Below are positions 57,331-64,000 of a stretch of 64,000 nucleotides of DNA, in pieces. The translations under genes and the position numbers were made by a program. The DNA comes from Flavobacterium fluvii. Lineage in GTDB: Bacteria > Bacteroidota > Bacteroidia > Flavobacteriales > Flavobacteriaceae. Position 1 is the first letter of the stretch. Each line of letters begins with the position of its first letter. The stretch covers positions 1 through 64,000 of the forward strand of contig NZ_FQWB01000008.1 in the NCBI RefSeq assembly GCF_900129545.1. Reading direction: 5' to 3'. The notes below the pieces were generated by a model. That model saw nothing but the letters and a program-made list of their open reading frames with translations. It was not told the origin of the DNA and did no database searches.

Positions 57331-57470
57331 AGAACGAAATAATAACTTACAAATTTTAATTTTTGTAATATAAATTTTATATATTTGAAAATAAATAAAG
57401 TCTGTTGTTTGTCAGACAGATCTACCCAAAACAGGTGTGATAAGTCTGATAACGTCAGTAGTATATGCAA

Positions 57471-57485
57471 GTTAGCAGTAATTGT
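57471..57485. repeat. Left inverted repeat of the coiled-coil gene cassette
   Basis: GTTAGCAGTAATTGT. Reverse-complement match to 58624-58638 at 12 of 15 positions; all three differences are transitions. Confidence 0.5.
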
Positions 57486-57535
57486 CGCATTGAATCAAGA
57501 TAATAACAATAAGCATTTCCCTAAAAAAACTAAAA

Positions 57536-58627
57536 ATGACAGTAAGAAAAATTATAGAATTAATTGAACTTATAAAAAGTAAAATTGGTAATGAAAATTA
57601 TATCACTAACCTTCAAGATTATCAAAGTACAATTCAAAACAACCAAAGCAATATTGTTCTTTTAAAAGAAATACTCGACAAAAGTATTTTTGACATTGAG
57701 GATTTAATGGAAGAGAACATTCCGGAACTTTTACAAAAGGTATTAGTTGGAAAAGTAATTCCATTTGAATTTGAAAAATATCAACAAAAACTAATTGAAC
57801 TCAAGAATAAAAACCATTCTGATTATTCAACTTTATATAATGAATTGACCACCCTTTTCGCTCAAATGATTGAAAAAATAAATCAAAACATTACAGAAAT
57901 TGAAAACATAAGAAAAATCGTTAATCCATTTCAAACTAAAGATTTTGATGATTTACAAGAAGATAATAATGCGATTTTTGCAATTATCTTCAATAATGAA
58001 AGTTCATTTAATAATCTAAAATCTTTGTCATTTGAACTTAAAAATTGGGATAGAGGACTTTTTCTTTATCAACAAATAATATCTGATGAAACTCCAAAAG
58101 CATTTGAGATAATTGAAGTTGAACAAGGTTCTGTTGAAGTAGTAATAAATTTAATATTTGATGTTGCTGAAAAACTAGTTGATTTATTTAAAACAGGGTT
58201 AGAAACATATGGAGCTTACCTTGCCTATAAAACTTTAATTCACGAAAAACTTTTTGATACTTTTAAAGGAAACAAAGAATTGATTTTACTCGAAGAAAAA
58301 AGAGAAAAATTACTTTTGGAAAATGTAAAAAAAGCAGTAAAAGACGAAATAAAAAAACAAGTTAAAAAAGGTAAAAAACAAGAAGCACTAGATAAAAAAA
58401 TTGACGAAGTTACAAGACTTATAACCGACCATATTATCAAAGGTAATGGCGTTAAACTTTTATCTTCACCTGCAGACAAAGAAGAAATAGTTGAGAAAGA
58501 AAAAGAAAAAGAAAAATTATTTGCAAAAAGCAAGATAGATTACAAAAAACTTGATGCGATAACAAAACAGTTATTACTTGAAGAATTTACAACCTTACCT
58601 CCAGAAGAAAATTACGAAAAGGAATAA
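57536..58627 (+). CDS. Unknown protein with coiled coils and a central hydrophobic helix
   Basis: 363 residues, not recognised. The first 150 residues are helical and rich in Lys, Glu, Asn and Ile (ELIKSKIGNENYITNLQDYQ). A central motif (EIIEVEQGSVEVVINLIFDV followed by a Gly/Ala-rich helix LETYGAYLAYKTL) could pack against a membrane or form an oligomer core. The C-terminal third is a charged coiled coil (KEEIVEKEKEKEKLFAKSK). No enzymatic motif is visible. A/T content is higher than in neighbouring genes. The stop codon lies inside the right inverted repeat (58624-58638), so it looks like a single-gene cassette. Origin by transfer is inferred; a defence role is possible but not shown. Confidence 0.7.
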   Translation: MTVRKIIELIELIKSKIGNENYITNLQDYQSTIQNNQSNIVLLKEILDKSIFDIEDLMEENIPELLQKVLVGKVIPFEFEKYQQKLIELKNKNHSDYSTLYNELTTLFAQMIEKINQNITEIENIRKIVNPFQTKDFDDLQEDNNAIFAIIFNNESSFNNLKSLSFELKNWDRGLFLYQQIISDETPKAFEIIEVEQGSVEVVINLIFDVAEKLVDLFKTGLETYGAYLAYKTLIHEKLFDTFKGNKELILLEEKREKLLLENVKKAVKDEIKKQVKKGKKQEALDKKIDEVTRLITDHIIKGNGVKLLSSPADKEEIVEKEKEKEKLFAKSKIDYKKLDAITKQLLLEEFTTLPPEENYEKE

Positions 58628-58638
58628 CTACTGCCAAC
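58624..58638. repeat. Right inverted repeat of the coiled-coil gene cassette
   Basis: ATAACTACTGCCAAC, the imperfect reverse complement of 57471-57485. It includes the stop codon of the coiled-coil gene. Confidence 0.5.
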
Positions 58639-58737
58639 ACACACTACAAGCAATTTGGGCAATTGGCTTAATGGGAAGTTGGTTTTGTATTTGGGATGAT
58701 TTGGCAAATTCCGACCGCGCAGATATATCTTCTCGAC

Positions 58738-58765
58738 GTTAGCGCAGAATTGCATTCTGTGCCTA
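58738..58765. repeat. Left 28-bp inverted repeat of the REP-transposase unit
   Basis: Perfect reverse complement (28 of 28) of 59411-59438. It is itself a hairpin, CAGAAT-TGC-ATTCTG, the shape expected of a REP palindrome. Confidence 0.92.
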
Positions 58766-58846
58766 CAAACGAGAGCAAACAAAGCAAGTCAAAAAAGCTA
58801 TATCAATAAACGGTATAGCTTTTTTTAATATCTTTAAAATAAAAAT

Positions 58847-59401
58847 ATGTCGACAAAATATAAAGCCACGACTACAGAAGATTGTTATTTTGTTACAATA
58901 ACTACTGTAGGTTGGATTGATGTTTTTACAAGATTAAATCAAAAACAAAACATCATCAATGCTTTACAATATTGCCAAGAAAACAAAGGTTTGGCAATAT
59001 ATGCTTATTGTATTATGTCGAGTCACATACATCTACTTTGTAGAGCAACGAATGATTTTATTCTAAGCAATATTATGCGTGATTTTAAAAAATTCACTTC
59101 AAAAAAAATCATTCAAATTATTAATGATGAGCCAGAGAGCCGACGAGAATGGATGTTAGACTATTTTAAAAAAGCAAGTGAGCATTTTCAAAAGGAACAA
59201 CAATATAAGGTGTGGCAAAATGGGTATCATGCAGAACACATTTTTAGCAATAAGTTTATAAAGCAAAAAGTAGATTATATTCATTTAAACCCTGTGAAAG
59301 AGAAAATAGTAACATTGCCTGAAGATTATTATTTTAGTTCTGCCAGAAATTATGCGTCTTTAGAGAATGAGTTGGAGGTAATTTTGTTGGATTTGTTTTG
59401 A
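58847..59401 (+). CDS. REP-associated tyrosine transposase (IS200-like, Y1 HUH)
   Basis: 184 residues of the Y1 transposase superfamily. The HUH motif is His60-Ile-His62 (IMSSHIHLL) and the catalytic Tyr is Tyr144 in KQKVDYIHLNPVK, the usual order for RAYT proteins. TSKKIIQIINDEPESRREW and YKVWQNGYHAEHI are also characteristic. Such enzymes nick and join single-stranded REP hairpins. It is complete and unbroken, and its two flanks are inverted hairpins. The stop codon lies 9 bases before the right repeat. RAYTs are usually single-copy and vertically kept, so mobility is not assured. Confidence 0.93.
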   Translation: MSTKYKATTTEDCYFVTITTVGWIDVFTRLNQKQNIINALQYCQENKGLAIYAYCIMSSHIHLLCRATNDFILSNIMRDFKKFTSKKIIQIINDEPESRREWMLDYFKKASEHFQKEQQYKVWQNGYHAEHIFSNKFIKQKVDYIHLNPVKEKIVTLPEDYYFSSARNYASLENELEVILLDLF

Positions 59402-59410
59402 CAATTGGAA

Positions 59411-59438
59411 TAGGCACAGAATGCAATTCTGCGCTAAC
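59411..59438. repeat. Right 28-bp inverted repeat of the REP-transposase unit
   Basis: Perfect reverse complement of 58738-58765. A second small hairpin (GGAC ... GTCC) follows at about 59461-59478. Confidence 0.92.
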
Positions 59439-59524
59439 TGTATACTATTTATATCTACGTGGACGAGGTACGAAGTCCGGAGACTTTGCACAGCCACAAC
59501 AACTAAAAAATAATTCGTAATTTG

Positions 59525-59545
59525 GCACCTCAATAAAAAACAATA
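59525..59545 (+). repeat. Copy of the immunophilin gene leader, before the cupin gene
   Basis: 21 bases identical to 59972-59992, each a few bases before an ATG followed by GAAA. Confidence 0.85.
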
Positions 59546-59549
59546 CAAG

Positions 59550-59909
59550 ATGGAAAGTTTTGGCGCAAGCAAGGAATTTATAAAAGACGATGAATTCGAC
59601 TGGGAAGTGGTCGGTGAAGGCATAAAACGCAAAATAATGGGGTATGACGACACGGTCATGATGGTCAACGTACTTTTCGAGAAAGGCTCCATTGGAACTC
59701 CCCACGAACATTATCATTCGCAGGTGACCAACGTGGCCAAAGGCGCATTTGAAGTTACCATTGGCGGCGTGACAAAAACAATGAAGCAAGGCGATTGTTT
59801 TTACATTCCGCCTCATGTCGTTCACGGCGTGGTTTGTCTCGAAGACGGTTTGTTGATAGACGTTTTCAGCCCGATTCGAGAAGATTTCATGCAGAAAAAG
59901 ACGTATTAA
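59550..59909 (+). CDS. Cupin-domain protein
   Basis: 119 residues forming one cupin beta-barrel. Motif 1 is GTPHEHYHSQVTNVAKGAFEV, given here in parts: the metal-binding His pair is in PHEHYHSQ and the conserved Glu is replaced by Gln or Val-Ala context. Motif 2 is FYIPPHVVHGVVC with its His. The family binds metal or small ligands; the function here is unknown. The gene sits between two copies of a 21-base leader sequence. Confidence 0.88.
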   Translation: MESFGASKEFIKDDEFDWEVVGEGIKRKIMGYDDTVMMVNVLFEKGSIGTPHEHYHSQVTNVAKGAFEVTIGGVTKTMKQGDCFYIPPHVVHGVVCLEDGLLIDVFSPIREDFMQKKTY

Positions 59910-59933
59910 CATAGAATTCTGAAAATCGAGGTA

Positions 59934-59964
59934 TTGGCCAATCGTCAACTCTAATTTATTTTTG
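59934..59964 (+). promoter_or_regulatory. Promoter of the immunophilin gene (TTG-N20-TATTTTTG)
   Basis: TTG (59934-59936), a 20-base spacer and TATTTTTG (59957-59964). A second -7-like TAAATTTG directly follows at 59965-59972. Confidence 0.55.
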
Positions 59965-59971
59965 TAAATTT

Positions 59972-59992
59972 GCACCTCAATAAAAAACAATA
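59972..59992 (+). repeat. Immunophilin gene leader, second copy of the 21-base repeat
   Basis: Identical to 59525-59545 and ends 4 bases before the immunophilin ATG. Confidence 0.85.
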
Positions 59993-59995
59993 AAA

Positions 59996-60928
59996 ATGGA
60001 AAACGGAATATACGCTAAATTCAACACCGCAAAAGGTTCGATTTTGGTAAAACTAACACACGATTTAACTCCGGGAACTGTAGGGAATTTTGTTGCTCTT
60101 GCAGAAGGAAACATGGAAAATAAAGTAAAACCTCAAGGGGTAAAATTCTATGATGGATTGACTTTTCATAGAGTAATTCCAGATTTCATGATTCAAGGTG
60201 GATGTCCTCAAGGTACTGGAACTGGAGATCCAGGATACAAATTCGACGACGAATTTCACCAAGACTTGCGTCACGATGCACCGGGAGTTTTGTCGATGGC
60301 AAACTCTGGACCGGGTTCAAACGGTTCCCAATTTTTCATCACGCACGTGGCAACACCATGGTTGGACGACAAGCACACTGTTTTTGGAAACGTGGTTGAA
60401 GGTCAAGACGTAGTTGACGCCATTGCCCAAGGTGATGCATTGCAAACTCTTGAAATCATCCGAGTGGGAGAGGAAGCCAAGAACTGGAATGCCATTGAAG
60501 CTTTCGTGGGTTTGAAAGGTGCCAGACTTAAACGTGATGCAGCCTTGAAAGCGGAATCTGAAGCAAAAATGGAAAAATTGGCTGCCGGTTTCGAAAAAAC
60601 AGAAAGTGGTTTGCGTTACCAATTCATCCAAAAAGGAGACGGTAAACAAGCACAATCTGGAAAAACGGTTTCTGTTCACTATGAAGGTTCGTTGGAGAAC
60701 GGAAAAGTTTTTGATTCTTCTTATCCAAGAAAAAAACCAATCGAATTTAGATTGGGTCAAGGTCAAGTTATCGAAGGTTGGGACGAAGGAATTGCCTTGT
60801 TGAAAGTGGGCGATAAAGCTCGTTTCGTTATCCCGTCTGATTTGGGATACGGACCTCGTGGAGCAGGAGGAGTAATTCCACCAAATGCTACCTTGATTTT
60901 CGACGTAGAATTAATGGACGTAAAATAA
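59996..60928 (+). CDS. Dual-family immunophilin: cyclophilin fused to FKBP (peptidylprolyl isomerase)
   Basis: 310 residues joining two unrelated prolyl isomerase folds. Residues 1 to about 160 are a cyclophilin (FHRVIPDFMIQGGCPQGTGTG, GPGSNGSQFFITHVATPWLD and HTVFGNVV). After a charged helical linker (SEAKMEKLAAGFEKT), residues 205-310 are an FKBP domain (GKTVSVHYEGSLENGKVFDSS in parts, GQVIEGWDEGIALL, LGYGPRGAGGVIPPNATLIFDVELM). It catalyses cis-trans isomerisation of prolyl bonds during folding. No signal peptide, so cytoplasmic. The cyclophilin-first order is the CFBP arrangement reported in some Bacteroidota. It has its own promoter and terminator. Confidence 0.95.
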   Translation: MENGIYAKFNTAKGSILVKLTHDLTPGTVGNFVALAEGNMENKVKPQGVKFYDGLTFHRVIPDFMIQGGCPQGTGTGDPGYKFDDEFHQDLRHDAPGVLSMANSGPGSNGSQFFITHVATPWLDDKHTVFGNVVEGQDVVDAIAQGDALQTLEIIRVGEEAKNWNAIEAFVGLKGARLKRDAALKAESEAKMEKLAAGFEKTESGLRYQFIQKGDGKQAQSGKTVSVHYEGSLENGKVFDSSYPRKKPIEFRLGQGQVIEGWDEGIALLKVGDKARFVIPSDLGYGPRGAGGVIPPNATLIFDVELMDVK

Positions 60929-60970
60929 TATTCAGTCGCAGTTTCAAGCTGCAATGTTCAATAAATTTTA

Positions 60971-61007
60971 AAATTCCAATATTGTAAAAGATATTGGGAT
61001 TTTTTTT
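60971..61007 (+). terminator. Terminator of the immunophilin gene
   Basis: A 12-bp stem with one G-T pair (60971-60982 with 60991-61002) and a T-run. Confidence 0.83.
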
Positions 61008-61032
61008 ATGTTTACCAAAAAATCTAAACCAA

Positions 61033-61326
61033 ATGAAAATCAAATTAATTTTTTTAGCAGCGACAGCTGTATTTATCGCTTCTTGCTCCAGTAAAAAAAC
61101 GGTGGTTGCGGCAGATGTTCCAAAAGAAGGAAGTATTAGTCCGGAATTAGTGCAACATGGAAAAAACTTGTACGTGAATAACTGTGTTAAATGTCATGCG
61201 TTGTATGAGCCCAAGAAGTTTAGTCAAGAAAAATGGAAACCAATCTTGGTTAAAATGCAGAAAAAAGCACGTTTAGATGATGTCCAGATAGCTGCAATAT
61301 CAAATTATATTACTTCACAATTATAA
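61033..61326 (+). CDS. Cytochrome c-type lipoprotein
   Basis: About 97 residues. The ATG at 61033 gives a lipoprotein signal (IKLIFLAATAVFIASC, lipidated Cys18). The mature protein has one heme c site, CVKCH (Cys51, Cys54, His55), preceded by GKNLYVNN; Met83 or Met86 could be the distal ligand, but the assignment is uncertain. Probably anchored in the periplasm and acting as a small electron carrier; the partner is unknown. Length is typical for a single-heme class I-like domain. Confidence 0.85.
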   Translation: MKIKLIFLAATAVFIASCSSKKTVVAADVPKEGSISPELVQHGKNLYVNNCVKCHALYEPKKFSQEKWKPILVKMQKKARLDDVQIAAISNYITSQL

Positions 61327-61337
61327 AATTTCAAAAG

Positions 61338-61366
61338 AGCATTCATTAAAAATGAATGCTTTTTTT
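61338..61366 (+). terminator. Terminator of the cytochrome gene
   Basis: A 9-bp stem (61338-61346 with 61352-61360) followed by T7. It overlaps the last bases of the convergent thioredoxin-like gene. Confidence 0.85.
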
Positions 61367-61925
61367 ATTTCTTCCACTTGATATTGCAACCCAAACTTGG
61401 TTTTTGATTGGAATTGATGATTCGATTATAAATCACGCCGTCGATGGCGCCTCTCAAATCGCTTCCGCTCAACGGAATTCCGTTTCCTGGTCGGCTGTCG
61501 TCCAATTGGCCACGATAGACTAATTTGTCTTGGTTGTCAAACAAAAAGAAATCGGGTGTGCAAGCCGCATCGTATGCTTTTGCCACTTCCTGGGTTTCGT
61601 CATAAAGGTAGGGAAACTCAAAATTATTCTCGAAAGCAAACTCGGTCATCAATTCAGGTGAATCCTGTGGATAATTCACGACATCATTACTGGAAATAGC
61701 CAAAAATCCAATGCCTTGCACCCGGTAATCATTGGCAATTCGCACAATTTCTCCAAGAACATGATGCACAAATGGGCAGTGATTGCAGAGAAACATGACG
61801 AGGGTTCCTTTTTCGCCCTTGATGTCCGAAAAAGAAAAATGGGAATCGGCAGAGTTGGTGTCTTTTAAGTAAAACTCGGGGGCAATGGTTCCGAGAGCCA
61901 ACATCTTTGATGGGGTATTTGACAT
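61365..61925 (-). CDS. Thioredoxin-like (AhpC/TSA family) protein
   Basis: 186 residues. It resembles peroxiredoxin-like/thioredoxin proteins: ALGTIAPEFYLKDTN, TLVMFLCNHCPFVHHV with a CxxC (CNHC) active site, and FEFPYLYDETQEVAKAYDAACTPDFFLFD (in parts, with a cis-Pro after Thr). It lacks a signal peptide, so probably cytoplasmic, and reduces disulfides or peroxides. The ATG at 61925 is used; the frame extends to 62003 through a region that starts the divergent tRNA-binding gene's leader. Confidence 0.9.
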   Translation of the reverse strand: MSNTPSKMLALGTIAPEFYLKDTNSADSHFSFSDIKGEKGTLVMFLCNHCPFVHHVLGEIVRIANDYRVQGIGFLAISSNDVVNYPQDSPELMTEFAFENNFEFPYLYDETQEVAKAYDAACTPDFFLFDNQDKLVYRGQLDDSRPGNGIPLSGSDLRGAIDGVIYNRIINSNQKPSLGCNIKWKK

Positions 61926-62019
61926 TTTGTTTGTTTTTGTTGAAAGTTTAAAGTTATGAAAAAGTATTGTTTTTTGGACTGGAAACCGTAAATTAGTCTG
62001 CATAGATTATCAAATTTCA

Positions 62020-62370
62020 ATGACAAACAATACAATGGATTTAACTTGGACTGAATTCGAAAAAGTGGAAATGCGCGTGGGGACAATTCTGGAAGTCAAT
62101 GATTTCCCCGAAGCCAGAAAGCCGGCTTACCAACTCACGATTGATTTTGGTTCCGATATTGGAATCCGAAAAACTTCCGCCCAAATCACCAAACGCTATC
62201 AAAAAGAAGATTTGCTGAATCGACAGATTGTGGCAGTGGTTAATTTCCCCAAAAAGCAAATCGGAAAATTTATGAGCGAATGCCTGGTTCTGGGGGCAGT
62301 GGGCGAGGAAGGCGACGTGATTTTGTTGGCGCCCGATTTCAAGATTGAAAATGGTTTGCGCATTGGATAA
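62020..62370 (+). CDS. CsaA-like tRNA-binding protein
   Basis: 116 residues forming one OB-fold of the tRNA-binding (EMAP/Arc1p-like) type: WTEFEKVEMRVGTILEVND, then PAYQLTIDFGSDIGIRKTSA in parts, AVVNFPKKQIGKFMSECLVLG. Related to CsaA and YgjH, which bind tRNA. The ATG at 62020 is taken; the next at 62035 is also possible. It is divergent from the thioredoxin-like gene. Confidence 0.9.
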   Translation: MTNNTMDLTWTEFEKVEMRVGTILEVNDFPEARKPAYQLTIDFGSDIGIRKTSAQITKRYQKEDLLNRQIVAVVNFPKKQIGKFMSECLVLGAVGEEGDVILLAPDFKIENGLRIG

Positions 62371-62401
62371 AAAAAAAACACCTTCACAATATGAGGTGTT
62401 T
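62371..62401 (-). terminator. Terminator of the GreA/GreB-like gene
   Basis: An 8-bp stem (62376-62383 with 62394-62401) with T8 on the minus strand, between convergent genes. Confidence 0.82.
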
Positions 62402-62411
62402 AAAAAGCGAA

Positions 62412-62798
62412 TTAGTCATTTGTTACAGTAATTATTTTTAAAACTTTATTTCCGGACGGCAATAACCAATCCACCTGATCATTTTCTTTAAAGCCAATAA
62501 TCGCCACTGACAATGGGGCTAAAACAGACACTTTTCCTTCTTTTAGGTTAGATTGCGAAGGCATGACAATTTGAATCTTCATTTGTTGTTTGCTATTAAT
62601 ATCCTCAATTACAGCACACGAATTTATTCGGATAATGGCTTGGTCAAGAGTGTTTTCTTCGCTTACAATTGCTCGGTCTAGCTCTTGTGTCAGCAAGGCG
62701 ATTTCTCTAATGTTTGTGGCATCTTTTGCATTTTTTACCAATTTTCTAAGAATAGTATAATCGGTCATTGTTAAAACAGGAGTTGGTTTCATGTTCAT
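62412..62798 (-). CDS. GreA/GreB C-terminal-domain protein (Rnk-like)
   Basis: 128 residues. The C-terminal half (KEGKVSVLAPLSVAIIGFKENDQVDWLLPSG in parts) is the GreA/GreB C-terminal FKBP-like domain that docks at the RNA polymerase secondary channel. The N-terminal part is a short helical hairpin (YTILRKLVKNAKDATNIREI), shorter than the coiled coil of GreA and without its acidic tip, as in Rnk. A role in transcription is inferred from the family. The ATG at 62798 is used; another is two codons later. Confidence 0.87.
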   Translation of the reverse strand: MNMKPTPVLTMTDYTILRKLVKNAKDATNIREIALLTQELDRAIVSEENTLDQAIIRINSCAVIEDINSKQQMKIQIVMPSQSNLKEGKVSVLAPLSVAIIGFKENDQVDWLLPSGNKVLKIITVTND

Positions 62799-62909
62799 TT
62801 ATTTTAGTATTAATTTTTTGTAGAATGTATAGAAACGAATAAGTCAAATAACTAATTACCATAAAAGTAAATAGCTTCAACAATAATTTTTTAAATTTCG
62901 GAATAGTAT

Positions 62910-62954
62910 AGAAAAACCTTCGTCTGAAGTAGTTTGTTTTATATAGACGAAGGT
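62910..62954 (-). terminator. Hairpin terminator without a known gene upstream
   Basis: A perfect 10-bp stem (62916-62925 with 62945-62954), loop of 19, followed by T5 on the minus strand. Confidence 0.65.
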
Positions 62955-63161
62955 CTAATTGACAAAGGCTTTTGAATGCGAAAATTTGGCACCAAACACA
63001 AAATTCCCTTTAAGAAAAGAGCTGTAATTTGATAGTGTATAGGTGATAATGGTCATAAAATAAATTTCGCATGGCAAAAATACACTCCTTTTTCTAATAT
63101 CAATATTGATTTGGGGTATTTGTATTTGATTTAACATACCGTAATCGAAAATTGGAGAAAT

Positions 63162-63194
63162 AAAAAATCCGAAAATCTTTCGACTTCCGGATTT
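63162..63194 (-). terminator. Terminator of the sulfurtransferase gene
   Basis: A 7-bp stem (63165-63171 with 63188-63194) followed by T6 on the minus strand, 19 bases after the stop codon. Confidence 0.75.
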
Positions 63195-63212
63195 GATAGT
63201 TGAATTTTTATA

Positions 63213-64000
63213 TTATTTGTCAATCGGTAAAGTAGTGGAATGCCCCCATTCTGTCCAAGAACCATCATAAACCGCTTTTGGATTATCTGAAATAAGTTCC
63301 GTTGCCAACAAGAGAATGCAAGCTGTTATTCCCGAACCACAAGTAAAATATATAGGCTTGTCATTTAAGTTGAATATTTCAGATAAAGCTTCCTTTGATT
63401 TGTATTTTCCATCTTCTAATAAATTGCCAAAAGGGATATTTATGGAACCCGGAATGTGACCATTTCTGATACCAACTCTTGTTTCTTCTATCGTGGCATG
63501 AAAACGATCCGGAGATCTCGCATCAATTAAAACGGCTTCTTTTGAGTTTATGTTTTTCAGAATCTGCTCTTTGTTTTTGATTAATTCCGGTTGAAGTTTA
63601 GCTTCAAAATCCCCTGTGGAATAGGTGTTTTTCTTTTGAATCTCAGTAGGAAAACCTTCTTTTATCCATTCTGGAAGACCACCGTTTAAAACGTAAACAT
63701 TAGAATGCCCCATTGCATTAAACATCCACCAAACTCTAGGACTCAGGTAAATTCCTAAAGTATCATAAACGACAATTGTACTGTTTTTGTTGATGCCTAA
63801 TTTTTGACATTCAATAGTAAATTGAGAAACAGAAGGAAAGGTATTGGGTAAAGGATTTTGTATGTCGCTAAAAGTATTTTTTATGTCAAATATTATTGCT
63901 CCTTTAATTTGTATATCCTGAAATTGATTCTCTAAATTAGATTGATTTTGGTCTAATCTAGCTTCTAAAATAATTAAATCTAAATCTTCTAAATGTTCAG
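63213..64000 (-). CDS. Two-domain rhodanese-type sulfurtransferase (3-mercaptopyruvate / thiosulfate type; start outside window)
   Basis: The frame stays open to base 64000, so the N-terminus is beyond the window; the internal ATG at 63725 is not the start. The visible 262 residues contain the first rhodanese domain (GINKNSTIVVYDTLGIYLSP, MGHSNVYVLNGGLPEW) and the second with the active-site Cys in FTCGSGITAC. The CGSG-x-TAC form is that of mercaptopyruvate sulfurtransferases. It transfers sulfur from thiosulfate or 3-mercaptopyruvate to cyanide or a thiol. Whether the protein has a signal peptide cannot be seen. Confidence 0.92.
   Translation of the reverse strand, partial: EHLEDLDLIILEARLDQNQSNLENQFQDIQIKGAIIFDIKNTFSDIQNPLPNTFPSVSQFTIECQKLGINKNSTIVVYDTLGIYLSPRVWWMFNAMGHSNVYVLNGGLPEWIKEGFPTEIQKKNTYSTGDFEAKLQPELIKNKEQILKNINSKEAVLIDARSPDRFHATIEETRVGIRNGHIPGSINIPFGNLLEDGKYKSKEALSEIFNLNDKPIYFTCGSGITACILLLATELISDNPKAVYDGSWTEWGHSTTLPIDK

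Larger units (their letters stand above)
57184..57535. other. Spacer after the M3 pair, start of the accessory segment
   Basis: Holds the copy 2 terminator, a structured palindromic repeat (57243-57330) and the left boundary of the next cassette (57471-57485). No gene is seen. Confidence 0.6.
58738..59438 (+). mobile_element. REP-associated transposase unit with inverted palindromic ends
   Basis: One RAYT-type transposase gene bracketed by two perfect 28-bp inverted REP-like hairpins, 701 bp in total. No accessory tnpB is present. Confidence 0.8.
62799..63212. other. 414-bp intergenic region with two hairpins
   Basis: Between the GreA-like gene and the sulfurtransferase. It holds two minus-strand terminator-like hairpins (62910-62954 and 63162-63194) and a 60-codon minus ORF (62955-63137) directly before the first. 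See findings. Confidence 0.6.

Noticed and set aside
57471..58638. Integron cassette
   Set aside because: The boundary GTTAGC does not match the attC core GTTRRRY, no second core or attI is seen and there is no integrase nearby.
58738..59438. Complete IS200/IS605 insertion sequence
   Set aside because: The protein has the RAYT form, the ends are a symmetric inverted pair rather than the asymmetric hairpin ends of IS200, and there is no tnpB.
63213..63725. Single-domain rhodanese starting at the ATG at 63725
   Set aside because: The frame continues without a stop to the window end and encodes the first rhodanese domain, so this ATG is internal.

Overview
The window is a piece of a low-GC chromosome from a member of the Bacteroidota, most likely Flavobacterium or a close relative. 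Evidence: three proteins end in type IX secretion (T9SS) sorting domains; a PafA-type alkaline phosphatase, a monomeric NADP-isocitrate dehydrogenase and a TonB receptor/DUF4249 pair are present; start codons follow A-rich tracts rather than Shine-Dalgarno sequences; and several genes have the Bacteroidota promoter pattern TTG-N17-23-TANNTTTG. The genus is inferred. I saw no tRNA, rRNA, CRISPR array, prophage or recognisable anti-phage system.

Layout. 0-1.7 kb: 3' part of a large MBG-repeat surface protein. 1.9-8.8 kb: forward run with a MORN-like protein, mnmA, a secreted subtilase, a flavin oxidoreductase, a small exported protein and pafA. 8.9-17.2 kb: reverse block with a lipoprotein, lysA and the gltB-gltD operon. 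17.6-21.3 kb: forward sucC, a small exported protein and selO. 21.35-33.3 kb: mostly reverse housekeeping genes (MscS-type channel, DUF1456, histidine kinase/receiver pair, uvrB, lipoprotein hydrolase, rlmF, thiamine pyrophosphokinase). 33.4-39.7 kb: envelope genes on the reverse strand (DUF4249 lipoprotein, TonB receptor, 930-residue repeat adhesin). 40.6-42.7 kb: four small stress- or chemistry-type genes (DUF1801, two VOC, SRPBCC). 43.3-48.5 kb: two forward glycoside hydrolases (GH95, GH3). 48.6-52.4 kb: reverse icd, rplS and trmD. 52.6-57.2 kb: tandem pair of M3 peptidases. 57.2-59.5 kb: accessory segment with a structured repeat, an unknown coiled-coil gene and a REP-associated transposase with inverted ends. 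59.5-64 kb: cupin, dual-family immunophilin, cytochrome c lipoprotein, thioredoxin-like protein, tRNA-binding protein, GreA/B-like factor and a partial sulfurtransferase.

The most interesting structure is not a single gene. First, the 5.7-kb GH95-GH3 block is bounded by a short direct repeat of the 3' end of icd, and an apparently orphaned terminator lies beyond the far copy, so the block looks inserted next to icd. Second, 57.2-59.5 kb stacks three accessory units, each with its own palindromic or inverted-repeat boundary. Third, several families of short-period repeats (7-mers, 9-mers and a palindromic unit of about 90 bp) fill intergenic spaces. The two M3 peptidase genes, with their own promoter and terminator copies, are a clear tandem duplication.
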